Shown here: one piece after another, positions 1 through 11,590 of the stretch
Layout of the letters: each line of letters opens with the position of its first letter
Position numbering within the stretch: position 1 is the first letter of the stretch
From: Sclerodactyla briareus
Taxonomy: Eukaryota > Echinodermata > Holothuroidea > Dendrochirotida > Sclerodactylidae
Direction: 5' to 3'
Length of the DNA stretch: 64,000 bases
Assembly: GCA_026419785.1 (NCBI GenBank)
Contig: JAODTK010005797.1
Location: 117,001-181,000, forward strand
The notes under the pieces: generated by a model
What the model saw: only the letters and a program-made list of their open reading frames with translations
Told to the model about the DNA's origin: nothing
Databases searched by the model: none
Position numbers and translations under genes: made by a program

Positions 1-919
1 ATAGTGAGTTATTCTTTTGAAAATGTGATAGGACATCACTAGGGCCAGTATTGCAATGAAATTTTTAATGTAAATGAAATCACGCGGCATCCTCCGATGG
101 GAAGAATGATTTATATGATCGTTTTAAATTATCATTGTGAGTATATGCTCTCTCCACCACCAACAGTCTGGCAGAAATAAATCGGAACAAGCCTCTCGCA
201 AACTGCCTGCAAATGTGATTTTACCGTGAGCAACTGCCTCCTTATTACAAGGCGATCGCCACAAAAAAAGTGTCTCGGCCCTGGTTGCGCGATCGTGGGT
301 TCTTTAGGTCAACTACACTACACACTATACATAGCCAACTAGTTCATGCAGACCGTCGTCATGTCAAACGAACATCACATATTTCACCTATAAAACATAA
401 CAATCCGAAATAACTGACCAATAAGTTGACTCTATGACAGTCCTAATTTTTTTTCTTCTCCATTGCCCCCCCCCACACCCACTCTTCTCACCATAAATAC
501 CCCCCAAATTTGGCAAGTTAGTTTTTAGGCGCTAAGTCAACTAACTTCTTTGAGCCAAAAACCCAAATGCAAAGTTTAAATCCCCTTAGCAGCCGGGCTT
601 CTTTGCTTTAAAAATAATTTCCTTCATTATTTATTTGTTATTGCCGGTTTATTTCCAAGCAGCCAGGACATACCTCCCCCCCCCCCATGCCAGCAGCAAA
701 CACCCTCCCCTTGCCTTCTCCCCACACCAACAAACTTATCCCCACGCAACAGCCAAGGATGTCCCAAAATTATCTTCAGGAACCTCAACATTTGTCCCCA
801 GTCCCCAGGAAGAGAGGAAAAAAAGGGCGTACAGTAGTGTTTGATTGTATAATCAACCTAATCAAACTGATTAGTTGGGTAAGAGAGGGTTGCTTGTGGG
901 CCAGATCATAAACAGCACA
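1..919. other. No gene seen; AT-rich intergenic DNA
   Basis: The stretch is AT-rich with short poly-C and poly-T tracts around 448-475 and 675-686. Open frames are short and proline-rich where they cross the C tracts, which is a composition effect. I recognise no domain, splice-bounded exon or RNA gene. Confidence 0.5.
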
Positions 920-2160
920 ATGTCACAGGACTATCCGGTTACTCGTCCCTTAGATGCTTTATTATAACAGAAGCTATTAATGATGGAATTCAATCAAAAT
1001 CATGAAACATTATAAAACACATCAGAAAATGTTAACGGACAAGACCTACTGATCGTTTGGCGAAATCTACCAAGTGGGGAAAATGAATAATTATGCAAAT
1101 AGGCACAACAATGAGCTTATAACAGCCGTTTAAAATTGTCACAGGAGCTAGAGTTTACTCGTTCATCAGTGCTTATTCTAACAGAAGCTATTATATGATG
1201 GAATTCAATCAAAATTCATGAACATATGCAAAACACATCAGAAAATGTTAACGGACCAGACCTACTGTGAGTTTGGCGGAAATTCTTACCAAGTGGAATG
1301 GAATAAAATTATGCAAATTAGGCACATACCAATGAGGTTTATAACAGCATTTAAAATTGTAAAGGAGCTATAGTTTACTCGTCTCAGGCTTAGTTCTAAC
1401 AGAAGATATTATATGAAGAATTCAAATGCCTGAACATTCAAACACATCAGGATCCAGAAAATGTAACGGACCAAACCATACGAGTTTGGCGAAATTCTAC
1501 CAAGTTGGAAATAATAAAATAAATATGATATGCAAATAACGCACATACAATGACTTCTTCTGACCCCAGCTGTACCTTCAAAATGATCTGGATCAAATGT
1601 GGATCAAATCTACCAAGTTTTGTGGAGAAATCCAACAAAACTTTCAAAAATTGATAAAATATGCAAAATTAAACACATTTAACTGACCTCCAGTGACCCC
1701 GACTTCCTTGTAAAATTTCTCTGGAACATGGTAGACCACATCACCAAGATTGTAAAATCCAACGACGTGGAAAATTTGCATAAAATATGCAAATTAGACC
1801 ACTTAATTAGCATAGTTCAGGCTGAAATCTGATCATTCATCTACCTGTCTCCAGGTTCTACATGCCAAACTACATCATGTAGCACATACGGGTTCTGCAA
1901 TAATCTTGGTAAAAAGCTTTACAATACATTACATAAAATAAGCTAATTACCCAACTTAATTATGACTTTGCTGCCCAAAATCTAATCTGATCGTCTACAC
2001 CCAACCCCGGTGCTACACACAAAATTTTGTCATAATCGGGTTCACGGTTTGTGAGAATCCAGCTAACCGAAGTGTGACATACACCACACACAAATACACG
2101 TACACACGCCATAGTACGCACTAAGTCTCTTCCTGAAATTTCTTCAGGCGAACAAAAATT
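920..2160 (+). repeat. AT-rich tandem repeat (about 235 bp, 3 units) with hairpin-ended tail
   Basis: Three diverged units start near 925, 1136 and 1371. Each contains an 'AACAGAAGCTATTA' type block, a 'CACATCAGAAAATGTTAACGG' type block and an 'ATTATGCAAAT' block. From 1560 the units degrade, but the 'TATGCAAATTAGAC' motif keeps recurring to about 1830. A single-copy tail follows, with an ACAC-rich patch (2068-2108) and the hairpin CCTGAA-ATTTC-TTCAGG at 2132-2148. The tail matches the end of the block at 21951-22840, so the whole is probably one non-autonomous element family: tandem core, microsatellite, terminal hairpin. Confidence 0.6.
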
Positions 2161-2899
2161 ACACTAAACAAATTGCTATACTTCTCCAGAGGAATATTAA
2201 AATGATTATATTAATATTAGTTCCATGAGCTTATCATTACCAACATATCTTTTTATCCACGTGCATTTTAAACTTTTGATAAAAAATATCGACCATGTTG
2301 AAACCACCATTTATTCTCGTATTAATGATCGTGGATCTTTCGATCCTATCATTCTTATTCGACCAAACGAACTGGCACAATATCGATTAGATCAGAAATG
2401 AATTGCTGAGGAGGATTAGGTAAGACCATGAATAAATAAGCTCAGAAAGAGCAAGGCTTTTTGAATCTGAATTTCCCCTAATGAGGTAAGGTCACAAACT
2501 GGCCAATCACACGAGATACCTTTGAGCCCTGACAACTTGGGGAGATAATTCAGCTCAAACATCTCCTGTCGTGTAAAAAAATTGTTAGTAAAACAAATCT
2601 CCAGATATCTGACCGGGTCTTGGATCTAACCCCAGGTATTGTAGTGATATGTCAGGGTAGTTGTTTGCAAAAGAGCCCAAAGAAACAATTTCTGGAAATT
2701 CACATTCAGACAAGAACGTTCAGAGAATTTTATTTAAAACATTCAAGCATACATGGAGAGAGGCAGCTGAGCCATCGTAATTGAAAGCCGGTATCGTCGG
2801 CATATTGCGTAATCTTAATTTTGGTTCACAAAATAATAGGTCCTTTTATAATTGTTTTTCTGTATGAGAGATGTATATTTCTGTACGAAGAATGAAAAT
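2161..2899. other. No gene seen
   Basis: AT-rich sequence between two repeat blocks. Frames are short and interrupted, and I see no recognisable protein, repeat unit or RNA. Confidence 0.5.
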
Positions 2900-4545
2900 A
2901 TATGGGCTTAAAAAGTTTCCACCTTTTTGCCCAAAATTGACCCCCCACCCATACAACAATAAATAGCGTTCATGTACTCATCATGGGAAGCACACCACCA
3001 AGTTTGAACTTGATCCCACCAGGCATGTTGGACTTTGCTGATTACAAGGTAAAAGTGCCCAAAATACCAGAATTTTACGTTTTCACCTTTGCCCAAAATT
3101 GACCCCCTACTCATACAACAATAAATAGCGTTCATGTACTCATCATGGGAAGCACACCCACCAAGTTTGAACTTGATCCCACCAGCATGTTGGACTTAGC
3201 CTGATTACAAGGTAAAAGTGCCCAAAATACCAGAATTTTACAAGTTTCAACTTTTTGCTCAAATTGACCCCCCCCACCCATACAACAATAAATAGCGTTC
3301 ATGTACTCACCATGGGAGGCACACCCACAACGTTTGAACTTGAACCCAGCAGGCATGTTGGACATACCTGTAGCATGATTACAAGGAAAAAGTGCCCAAA
3401 ATACCAGAATTTTACAAGTTTCCACTTTTTGCTCAAAATTGACCCCCTACTCATACAACAATAAATGCGTTCATGTACTCATCATGGAAGCACACCCACC
3501 AAGTTTGAACTTGATCCCACCAGGCATGTTGGACTTTGCCTGATTACAAGGTAAAAGTGCCCAAAATACCAGAATTTTACAAGTTTCCACTTTTGCTCAA
3601 AATGACCCCCCACCCATACAACAATAAATAGCGTTCATGTACTTATCATGGGAAGCACACCCACCAAGTTTGAACTTGATCCCACCAGCATGTTGGACTT
3701 AGCCTGATTACAAGGTAAAAGTGCCCAAAATACCAGAATTTTACGTTTTCACCCTTTGCCCAAAATTGACCCCCTACTCATACAACAAAAATAGCGTTCA
3801 TGTACTCATCATGGGAAGCACACCCCCAAGTCTGAACTTGAATCCCACTAAGCATGTGGACTTTGGCCTGCTTCCAAGGTTAAAAGTGCCCACTACCAGA
3901 ATTTTACAAGTTTTCCAATTTTTGTGCTCAAATTGACCCCCCACCCCTACAACAATAAATCGCGTTCATGTAACTCACCATGGGAAGCCCACCCACAACG
4001 TTTGAACTTGACCCACCAGGCATGTTGGACATACCTGTGCATGATTACAAGGAAAAAGTGCCAAAAAACCAAAATTTTCACACGTGTTTCCTTTTTTGCC
4101 CAAATTGACCCCCTACTCATACACAATAATTTGCGTTCATGTACTCATCATGGGCGACCCACCCACCCAATTTGAACGTGATCCCACCAGGCAAGTCGGA
4201 CTTTGCCTGATTACCAGGTCAAAAGTGGCCCCAAAATCCAAATTTTACAAGTTTCACCTTTGCTCAACATTGAGACCCTACTCCCTACAACAATAATGTC
4301 TTTCAGTACTTATCATGGAACACACCCCCCAAGTTTGAACGTTGATCCCTCCAGGCTTGTTGGACTTTTCCTGATTTACAAGGTAAAAGTGCCCAAAATA
4401 TCAGAATTTTACCAGTTCCACTTTTGCCCAAAATTGACCCCCTACTCAAACAACCATAAATAGCGTTAGGTACTAATTATGGGAAGCAAACCAACCAAGT
4501 TGGACTTGTCTAACCAGCATGTTGGACTTGCCTGCTTACAGGGTG
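2900..4545 (+). repeat. Satellite array 1: about ten ~165-bp units
   Basis: A unit containing 'ACAATAAATAGCGTTCATG', 'CATGGGAAGCACACCCACC', 'AGTTTGAACTTGATCCCACC', 'GGCATGTTGGACTTTGCC' and 'AAAGTGCCCAAAATACCAG' repeats head to tail. The 'GCGTTCATG' landmark recurs near 2965, 3130, 3296, 3470, 3633, 3797, 3962, 4133, 4300 and 4465, a spacing of about 160-177 bp. Units differ by many one-base indels. The short frames here are repeat translations, not genes. The same unit forms a second array at 16870-18762 in the same orientation. Confidence 0.9.
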
Positions 4546-5860
4546 GTTACTACACACATACGCCCGCACCACGCAGACTGCATAGATTTCTGGGACCTCC
4601 CGCCAAGGAAATAAACAAGCGCACCAATGGGGCTGTATTCAAACTGCACAAATGTACCGATACGAATGTACAAATATACGTTGGTATATGTCAAGGTCAT
4701 GAGGCCAAGGAGCAGTCTGGAGGCAAGGCCTTATTGTGCTTTTGACAGTGATCTTCATAGGGCGAACAGTCTTAGCGTCAATGAACATTGTTACCACTGC
4801 AGTCAAATTCAATGGAGCAAGCCGAAGTAAGAGAAAAAAACATTTTCAAACAATGGCATATTGTGCCCATTTAATGACCTATGATGTTGACTTCAGAAAT
4901 CACAAGAGTCAATGAACATTGGGTCGAAGTTGGGTCAACATCGGTCAAAGAATGACATGTTGCTTGTTTTCATCAGATGATCAGATGTTACTGCTTCAAG
5001 TATAACACACTATATGATAAGTATCCCAAATCTGCAACACAAGCTGAAAAAAAGCACCCTCCAATAGAACATTAGGGACACAGTTTCAAGAAAAATGTAA
5101 TGTAATTTGTGGAGGACAGATACATTTGAAAATTTTATAAATTAATGGCCATATTGCCTCTTGACCTTCACCAAGGCAACCATGGCTTCATGGGTAACTA
5201 GTGTTCCAAGTTGGTTGAATCTGTCACAGAATGACTTTATGGGGGTCCATAAAAACAATTGCTGCCCACTGGATAGAGTTAGATAGGTATTGTAGGTTCC
5301 AAAGTGGGTCCTTGGATCGAAAATTCAAATAGCAAGTGGTATGACTATCCATCATTATGATCAAGCCTCAGCATGTAGAGAGGAGAAACATTTTGCGGAA
5401 TGCACATGTTGGGCCTTTACGGGCTCAAAATGGGGTTCGGGTTCATAATTCTTGAGAGCCTGAAGGTACGGCTACAAGGCTTTAATTATGACTGTATCTC
5501 AGCATGAGTTGTGCATCAAAATTGTAGAGGCATTTTGCTGATTTAACCTGTGGGCCTCAGTGGAAATCAGTGGAAAACTCAGTTTTGCCCACATCCAAAA
5601 AATGTCCCGGAACCCCTCTGTATGACAATTTAGGAGTAATGTACTTACCATTTATGATTGCAGTCAACCTACCTACAAGTAGGTAGATTGGAGTGGTAAA
5701 GTGAGTATAATTTGTGCAATGAAATTTGGCGCGTCAGAGACGGTTTGGGTTGCATGCCGTCACTTTTTTACTTTTCACGATTTCCATCAGACAATCATGT
5801 GTGCCGAATTTCATATGGATCTGGCACAGGCATAGGGAAATGATGGGTAGACACGATCAA
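4546..5860. repeat. Array 1 tail and decayed GACCTT-type repeats
   Basis: The satellite is followed by 'TACTACACACATACGCC', an imperfect hairpin around 4586-4612 and a short A/T tract, the same order as at the end of array 2. From about 4800 the text contains phrases such as 'GGTCAACATCGGTCAAAG' and 'TTGACCTTCACCAAGG', typical of the dispersed repeats at 10820-11590 and 24180-24925, here strongly decayed. No coding potential is evident. Confidence 0.45.
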
Positions 5861-6559
5861 TTCAGTTCTGGTTGATAATCCAGCTGGTGTCTGTAGAGTG
5901 GTGTGGTGACGCCCACATTCGAAACACTCAGAGATTGTGTAAGGCGAACACGTGTACTAAGTGAACGAGAAGGGAAGCTTTGAACTTCCCCCAATAGCCT
6001 ATTTGGCGTCCCATGATCTTTGCGAATTGTGCAAGTTATCAAGCATTGCACAATTATCGCAATCCAAAAATGTTATCGTACGATAAAGTTAAAAATTTCT
6101 AACTTCGGCATCCGAATAAGTTATGCATCCTATCGAACAAGTGTGAAAAGATCTTTGGCCAATTCCATACACTTCATTGCGGACAAGTCTTTAGCTGAAG
6201 ACCGGCGTAAAGCCGTTCACATGTTCAGACTTTCGTTCGGTTGTTTACTGCATAACTTCAAGAACAAAAAATATTTCATTCGGTGTTGAACAGGAGTTTG
6301 ATATGGTCTTCGCGTATCAGGCCTCACATTCTTGTGTACGATATGACTCTCGAACCAATCGGTTGTTTCTCTATTACGAAACAGCTTCTCGATATCGGCT
6401 CGCAGAGCCGGCTAGTTATGGCCAGTCTGGGAGGATGTCGGTAGGTAAATTGTGTATCTTGACTAGTGGAAAATTGCAGCAGTAATTGTGCCTTGTCGTC
6501 ACACTATTGTAGCAATCGAATATGTATCACTCGATATGGCATGTATGAACTTCATTGAT
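5861..6559. other. Unassigned, possibly the outer part of dispersed repeat A
   Basis: Several 60-90 codon frames overlap here, but none contains a motif I recognise. The block runs directly into dispersed repeat A, so it is probably non-coding element sequence. Confidence 0.35.
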
Positions 6560-7230
6560 TCACCTCGTAATAAGCCGATCGTTCCGCTCGCTGTCGAGCT
6601 TAATCATAGGCGGGACGAGTGGGGCGATTTGCAACGTCGATATGATTGCACAATCTTTTTTTTTTACACTAAATTAAGGGAACGCAGCATGTGGAGAGTT
6701 ACTTGAATGATCTGATTTGGGAATTGTTCAGACAACCTCTAACTTAGTTTTGGCATACATTAGATGGATTTCCCCTTAGGAGCATCAAACTCGTGAGGGG
6801 ATACCAACAAACAGACCACAAGACGGCCTGTGCAGAGCTAAAACAGTTGCTTAGGTGCATTATAGGCTTCAAATGTATAATTCTCAGACAAAATTCATTT
6901 TCAATATGTAAAAGTAATATTAAAAGTTCTATTCTGTAAATATTAAGACCCACAAATACGCGGGCGATCTTTTCGCGGAATCTATTAGGGTGGATTTCAT
7001 CCATAAAAACGTCGTGTGCTATGATGACGCACGATCGTAATGAGCAGAATCCTATTTTTCGGGGGATTTGTCCGAACAAAAAGTCCTGGAGAGATAATAT
7101 TGGTACTAGCCGATTGGGGTATATACTAAAGAGTAATAGCCCTCTCTATCTTAGGTACGGCTTCTTCATTCGTCGCTTTTAGGGCTGTTCAGTACGGGGC
7201 CTAGGAAATTGGGTCTTGTGAATTACACCT
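6560..7230 (+). repeat. Dispersed repeat A, copy 1
   Basis: This block parallels 59930-60600 in the same orientation. Shared landmarks in order: 'GTTCCGCTCGCTGTC', 'AATCAT-GG-GGGAC', 'TTTTGGCATAC-TTAGATGGAT', and 'ACTAAAGAGT-A-AGCCC-CTCTAT'. Divergence is substantial, with many indels. No protein is apparent in either copy. Confidence 0.65.
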
Positions 7231-7920
7231 TAAGTAAAGTTGAGTGAAGGAAGCACCACTGAAGATATTTTCCCAAGTCAGTCTGATAGATCTACATACA
7301 GTACGATTTCTCATCAGATGATTAACGCGGAGGGGCGTCGGACCGTTTTTGATGAAAAAGACCATCTAAGCGCACCATCGGTTGCGCGAAGCGGACTAAG
7401 AAAATTTCAGATTTTCATAACCTACAGATCGACGGATACGGCACTTGCCCGGCTCAATAGCAAAAATCTTACATGTGTGGATTTATAAAGACAGACAAAA
7501 AAGAAAAGGTGATCATTGTTCATACTAAGATGCATGTACTGAATATCACACATGCTATTTTTATTACCTTTTTACTCTGGCTTGTTTGCGTGGAACTCAG
7601 GGGTACCCGAACGGTCTTGGGGGAGCGAACGGGAAGAGCAATAGGCTACGGGACCACTCCAGTTTGGGAGCTGAAAAATTTGTACCCGAATTGGACTGGA
7701 AAACTACCTACACTACTACGCGTGAAAAAAAAATTGCAGTTTTTCCGGGCATTTTATCGAAAAAGTCTGCAAACAAATTAAGGCATTTTTTCCCTTTGCT
7801 TTTTCCTCCCAAATTTCCACGAATTTTTATTCAGGAAAAATTGGCGGGGAGGGGGGGGGGGGGAGTCCGTGTCTGCCCCCAAGTGAAATTATAGACGTGA
7901 AACAAAATGATTCGAAGATT
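7231..7920. other. No gene seen
   Basis: The sequence lies between repeat A and the hAT-like element. It carries an 82-codon and a 102-codon open frame (7240-7488 and 7473-7781), neither with a recognisable domain. A poly-G tract near 7850 marks the approach to the element. Confidence 0.4.
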
Positions 7921-9631
7921 CAAGGGCGACGGCGACCATGTGGGGGGGGGGGGGGAAGGGGGACGGCGTTCCCCACCCCCCCCAATATTTTGGTTGGGGG
8001 GACGCAATGCCATTTTGTCCCCCCAATATTTGAGCCCAGACGGCTATTTCGTTGACCCTGTTCCGGCCATATCTAGCAGCAACCGTTGTTTGAAAACACA
8101 GCATAATGACCAAATGATCAAGTTGAGTAGAATTTGCTGCCCATCTTCTAATTTTTGCGCGCTACGCGAACGGGTATTTCATGTATCGGTAGTATTCTGA
8201 ACGCCATGAGTGCTTGTGCAGCAAATATGTGTGCCTAGCAAGCATGTCTGAAGTTACACGTGAACGTTCTGAGATAATCATCAATGAAAGAAGGGTTCTC
8301 CTTCAATCCCGAATAGTTGCATAAGACTGGCTCCTTTACCAAGCTTGGTTGTGTCGCCTCCTTCATTGGACGTTGTCGAAGTTCTGCCAAGAAGACCAGT
8401 GGTTGAATGATTAAACAAAAAGACTAACATACAAACGCTATCTTGAGGTGTATAGGGGTTGAGGCGACGGGGGTAGGGTCTACCACCTGGCGGGATCGTG
8501 AATGTTTTTCAGTTATGGTGCGACAACTTGTTGAAGGTTGGGTGCATGGTGCACAACTGTCACTGATGAGGGCACACGGTGCGGCATCGAAATGCAGCCA
8601 GGAACGCCACAATTGCGTTGTCAAAAAGAAATGATTCAAAATTCAGCGTGAATTGAAGAGGATGGCGTTGTCAAAAGTAAGCATGAATTTCGATGGAATG
8701 CCCAAAAGTGTAAAAGGGGTTGAGGGAGCCGGGGTAAGTCTACCACCTGCGGGACCCTGTGAATTTTATGCAAATAGGGTCATTTGCCAAATTTTAAAAT
8801 AGAGTATTGCAGCAATCAATTTATGAGTGCGGACCACTTGTTGAACAGTTGGGTGCGTGCACGGTGCACATTCTAAGGGAGCGGTGCGGGTGGATACACA
8901 ATGAAATAGCCATAGAAGATTCGGCAGGGCACACCACAATTTCGTGCAAAGACATCATTCAAAATTCAGGTTGAGATAAGTTTACATCCAAAGAGTGCCT
9001 GACTTTTCGATGGAACGTCCAAAAGTGTAAAATTTCGCGGCGCTGCACGCCGCGGTTTGCGGTTCTATCCTGTGTTATACTCATTTTACTGAGGTCCGGC
9101 CCCAATTAGAAGTTGACTTCCTCCAAGGCACAGGTGGTCCGCAGGAAGATGAAAATGGGGGGCCGCAATCTTCGAGTTAAAGAACTTAGGTCTATTTAAG
9201 TGATAGGTCAGACCGGGGTCCGTGCAGGCGATCGTTGGTAAAGTTGGATGCTGCAAACAAAATCTCGCGCTCGGCCGAGCTTGGAAGTAGGGGGTGTTGC
9301 CATAGCCATTTCATTGCTCACTTTCATGACCGTAACTCAATTGATCTATCTTAGAATGTCACAGCACCAAAACGCAACACCTTGAAATTGCCGTAAGGTG
9401 ATAAGTTTTGGGAGAACCTTCCCTGAAAATTAAAAAAAAAAAAAATCAACACTTTTAGGAATGCTGCTTACTGTCTCATAAGGCATGGGAAGTGCCGTTT
9501 CCTTCATTCTAGGGGGTCTGTCGAACGAATATTTTCTTGTACACTACGCGCCAACCTGTGGGGCGCTCCGCTTCGATAGTCTTCCATATTGGTCCGTCCC
9601 CCCCAACCGCCAACACAAATCGCCGCACTTG
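7921..9631. mobile_element. hAT-like non-autonomous transposon B, copy 1
   Basis: The left end reads CAAGGGCGACGGCGACCATG and the right end (reverse complement) CAAGTGCGGCGATTTG, giving terminal inverted repeats of consensus CAAGGGCGGCGAT. The left flank ends GAAGATT (7914-7920) and the right flank begins GAAGCATT (9632-9639), which fits an 8-bp target duplication with one base lost on the left. Inside lie G-rich tracts, a 'CCCCCCAATATTTTGG' block and 'GAATGTCACAGCACC'. No transposase is recognisable. The element is homologous along most of its length to 42316-43953. An 8-bp duplication is the known mark of the hAT superfamily; assignment is by ends and duplication only. Confidence 0.75.
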
Positions 9632-10819
9632 GAAGCATTACATCGCATATTTAGCCTACAACGCTTGGAATAAAAACGCCATTGCGCGTGAAAACATTGG
9701 GAAATTATTCCCTTTTTGGCTATTTCGATAAAAAATTCGAGTTCTCGGTATGAAACATGGGTAATCCTTCCACTTCAGCCCTAGTCGGGTCAAGATCTTC
9801 ATCTGGGGTCAGCACTTGGAATTAGTGGACTTAACACAATTTCCAACGCGATTATTGTTCGGTTAGGACAAAAATGGAATCGTTTAGAGTGACCACAAAA
9901 TCAGGCATGTGCCTATTGGTTAATTTTATTAGGTCGGGAGGAAAGTGTGGGGGACAAACGATTGATATCCCCCCCCCCCACTTTTTGAAAGTGGGGGGAC
10001 ATGTCCCCCCATCCCCCACCTGTTGACGGCCCAGGATTCAAGCAGTAACCAGTAACTGGATGAGCAATCGGTGCGAATCACTTTACACTGCCACATTACT
10101 GCGACTCATGTTACATCAACTCGGGTTACAGTTTTCAATGTATTACCAAGTCAATCCTGAAGAAAAAAAATGTGAACAATGAGAACAATCTTGCGAATGA
10201 GCCTAACCATAAATTCATAAAAAAATAAGGCTATTTGCACTTTATTAGTCAAATCTGTACCCAAAATATAATCAGGTGTTTCACACCACCGAATACCACA
10301 TACAAAATCACATAGAAATCATTTTACCGTCCGATAAATCTTGACACTGATCCATGATGCCAACAATTACACTAAAATGAACCATAATCACACCATGTTT
10401 TTCAGATATTTAGTGGAATTTGGCTAGAAAGCGGACATACTAATGCAGTACGTAACTAATGTATTCATCCATAGGCATTACATCCTTTTTTTTAACAGCG
10501 CTATGAAACTTGAAGCAACAATATGTTAAGATGAAGGTCACTGTCAAAACGAGTCTGAATCCCTCATTCGGCCATTTTGTGTGAGTACTACTCGTAATCC
10601 GGCCCATTTCCTGGATAATAATCTACCCTGATTAGTTCGCGAAACTGTTCTATTATCTGAGTGCTAAGGTACCGGTTTTTGGACCGAAAAACAGTGTCCG
10701 CTTTTTTTAATTACCAGATAGAGTGAATCAAAGCGTACGTGCTTCCAAGGTTGTGACACGTAACAAACCAACTCGGTTTTTGTCCACTCTACCAAGTATA
10801 TACGGTATATACGAGGTCC
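9632..10819. other. No gene seen; C/G palindrome
   Basis: This is AT-rich intergenic DNA. At about 9968-10020 a run of C, 'ACTTTTTGAAAGT' and a run of G form a self-complementary block, a fragment type seen again near 28735-28790. The remaining frames are short and unrecognised. Confidence 0.45.
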
Positions 10820-11590
10820 GAAAGAACGCGGCATGATTGCGAGGATCAAATTCCGAGTAGTTGGTAGAATGAAAAGGATCATGGGAAATATGTCACTTTT
10901 CCATGGAATCAACCTTAAACTATCTCAGATAAATCATGTACATTTTGTGAACATTATTAAGAAGCATCTTTTAGAGAAAACATTAGAATGTAATTTGAGA
11001 ACAGTCCAATCCTCTTCATAGGCAGAAAATGCATTTTGTAGATTTAAACAAAATAGTCCCTTATTCCTCTTTAATAACCGTTGACCTTGACCTTCACAAG
11101 GTCAAAGTTGTCCCAGGGTCGAATGAAACTTTTGTTTCCAAGTTCGGTCCACATTCATCAAAGTATGACTGTTTAAGGGCCTGGATATTTCTATCTTTAC
11201 CAGATTTTACTGTTTCATCAAACTCTAATGGCATTATATGATGTTTTCCATCAAAATCTGTGTACAATCTGAAGGAGCGCTACTCAATAATCATTATGAA
11301 CTGATTTCAGACATCTATAGCTTTTTGTAGGAGACGATAATTTTGTATGTGAACCAAATGGCCAATTGGTGATGCTTATGACCTTTGACCTTGACCATCA
11401 CAATGCAGAATTCCTAGTGGTCATGATATTATTTCAATTTTGGTCAACAATAAAGATTGAAGCCATTGCAGCCGAAAGTAGAAAAAAAAAAGCCAAAAGT
11501 CAATTTGTGGACACACAGGAATTAGTACATAGAATGAATCGTGGATCACAAAAGCTCAACCAGCATAGCTGGTTTGAGCTAAAAAACCGG
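10820..11590 (+). repeat. GACCTT-type dispersed element H, copy 1, with terminal hairpin
   Basis: The block starts around 'AGGATCATGGGAAATAT' and contains 'TTGACCTTCACAAGGTCAAAG', and it ends with the 26-nt hairpin GCTCAACCAGC-ATA-GCTGGTTTGAGC at 11554-11579 followed by TAA. Nearly the same order of landmarks, with the same hairpin, occurs at 24180-24925. The layout (repetitive core, end hairpin) resembles non-autonomous Helitron-like elements; that class assignment is inference. Confidence 0.65.

Noticed and set aside
2908..4463. Chain of 70-97 codon frames on both strands
   Set aside because: They are translations of the ~165-bp satellite unit; the same phrases recur at the unit period and in array 2.
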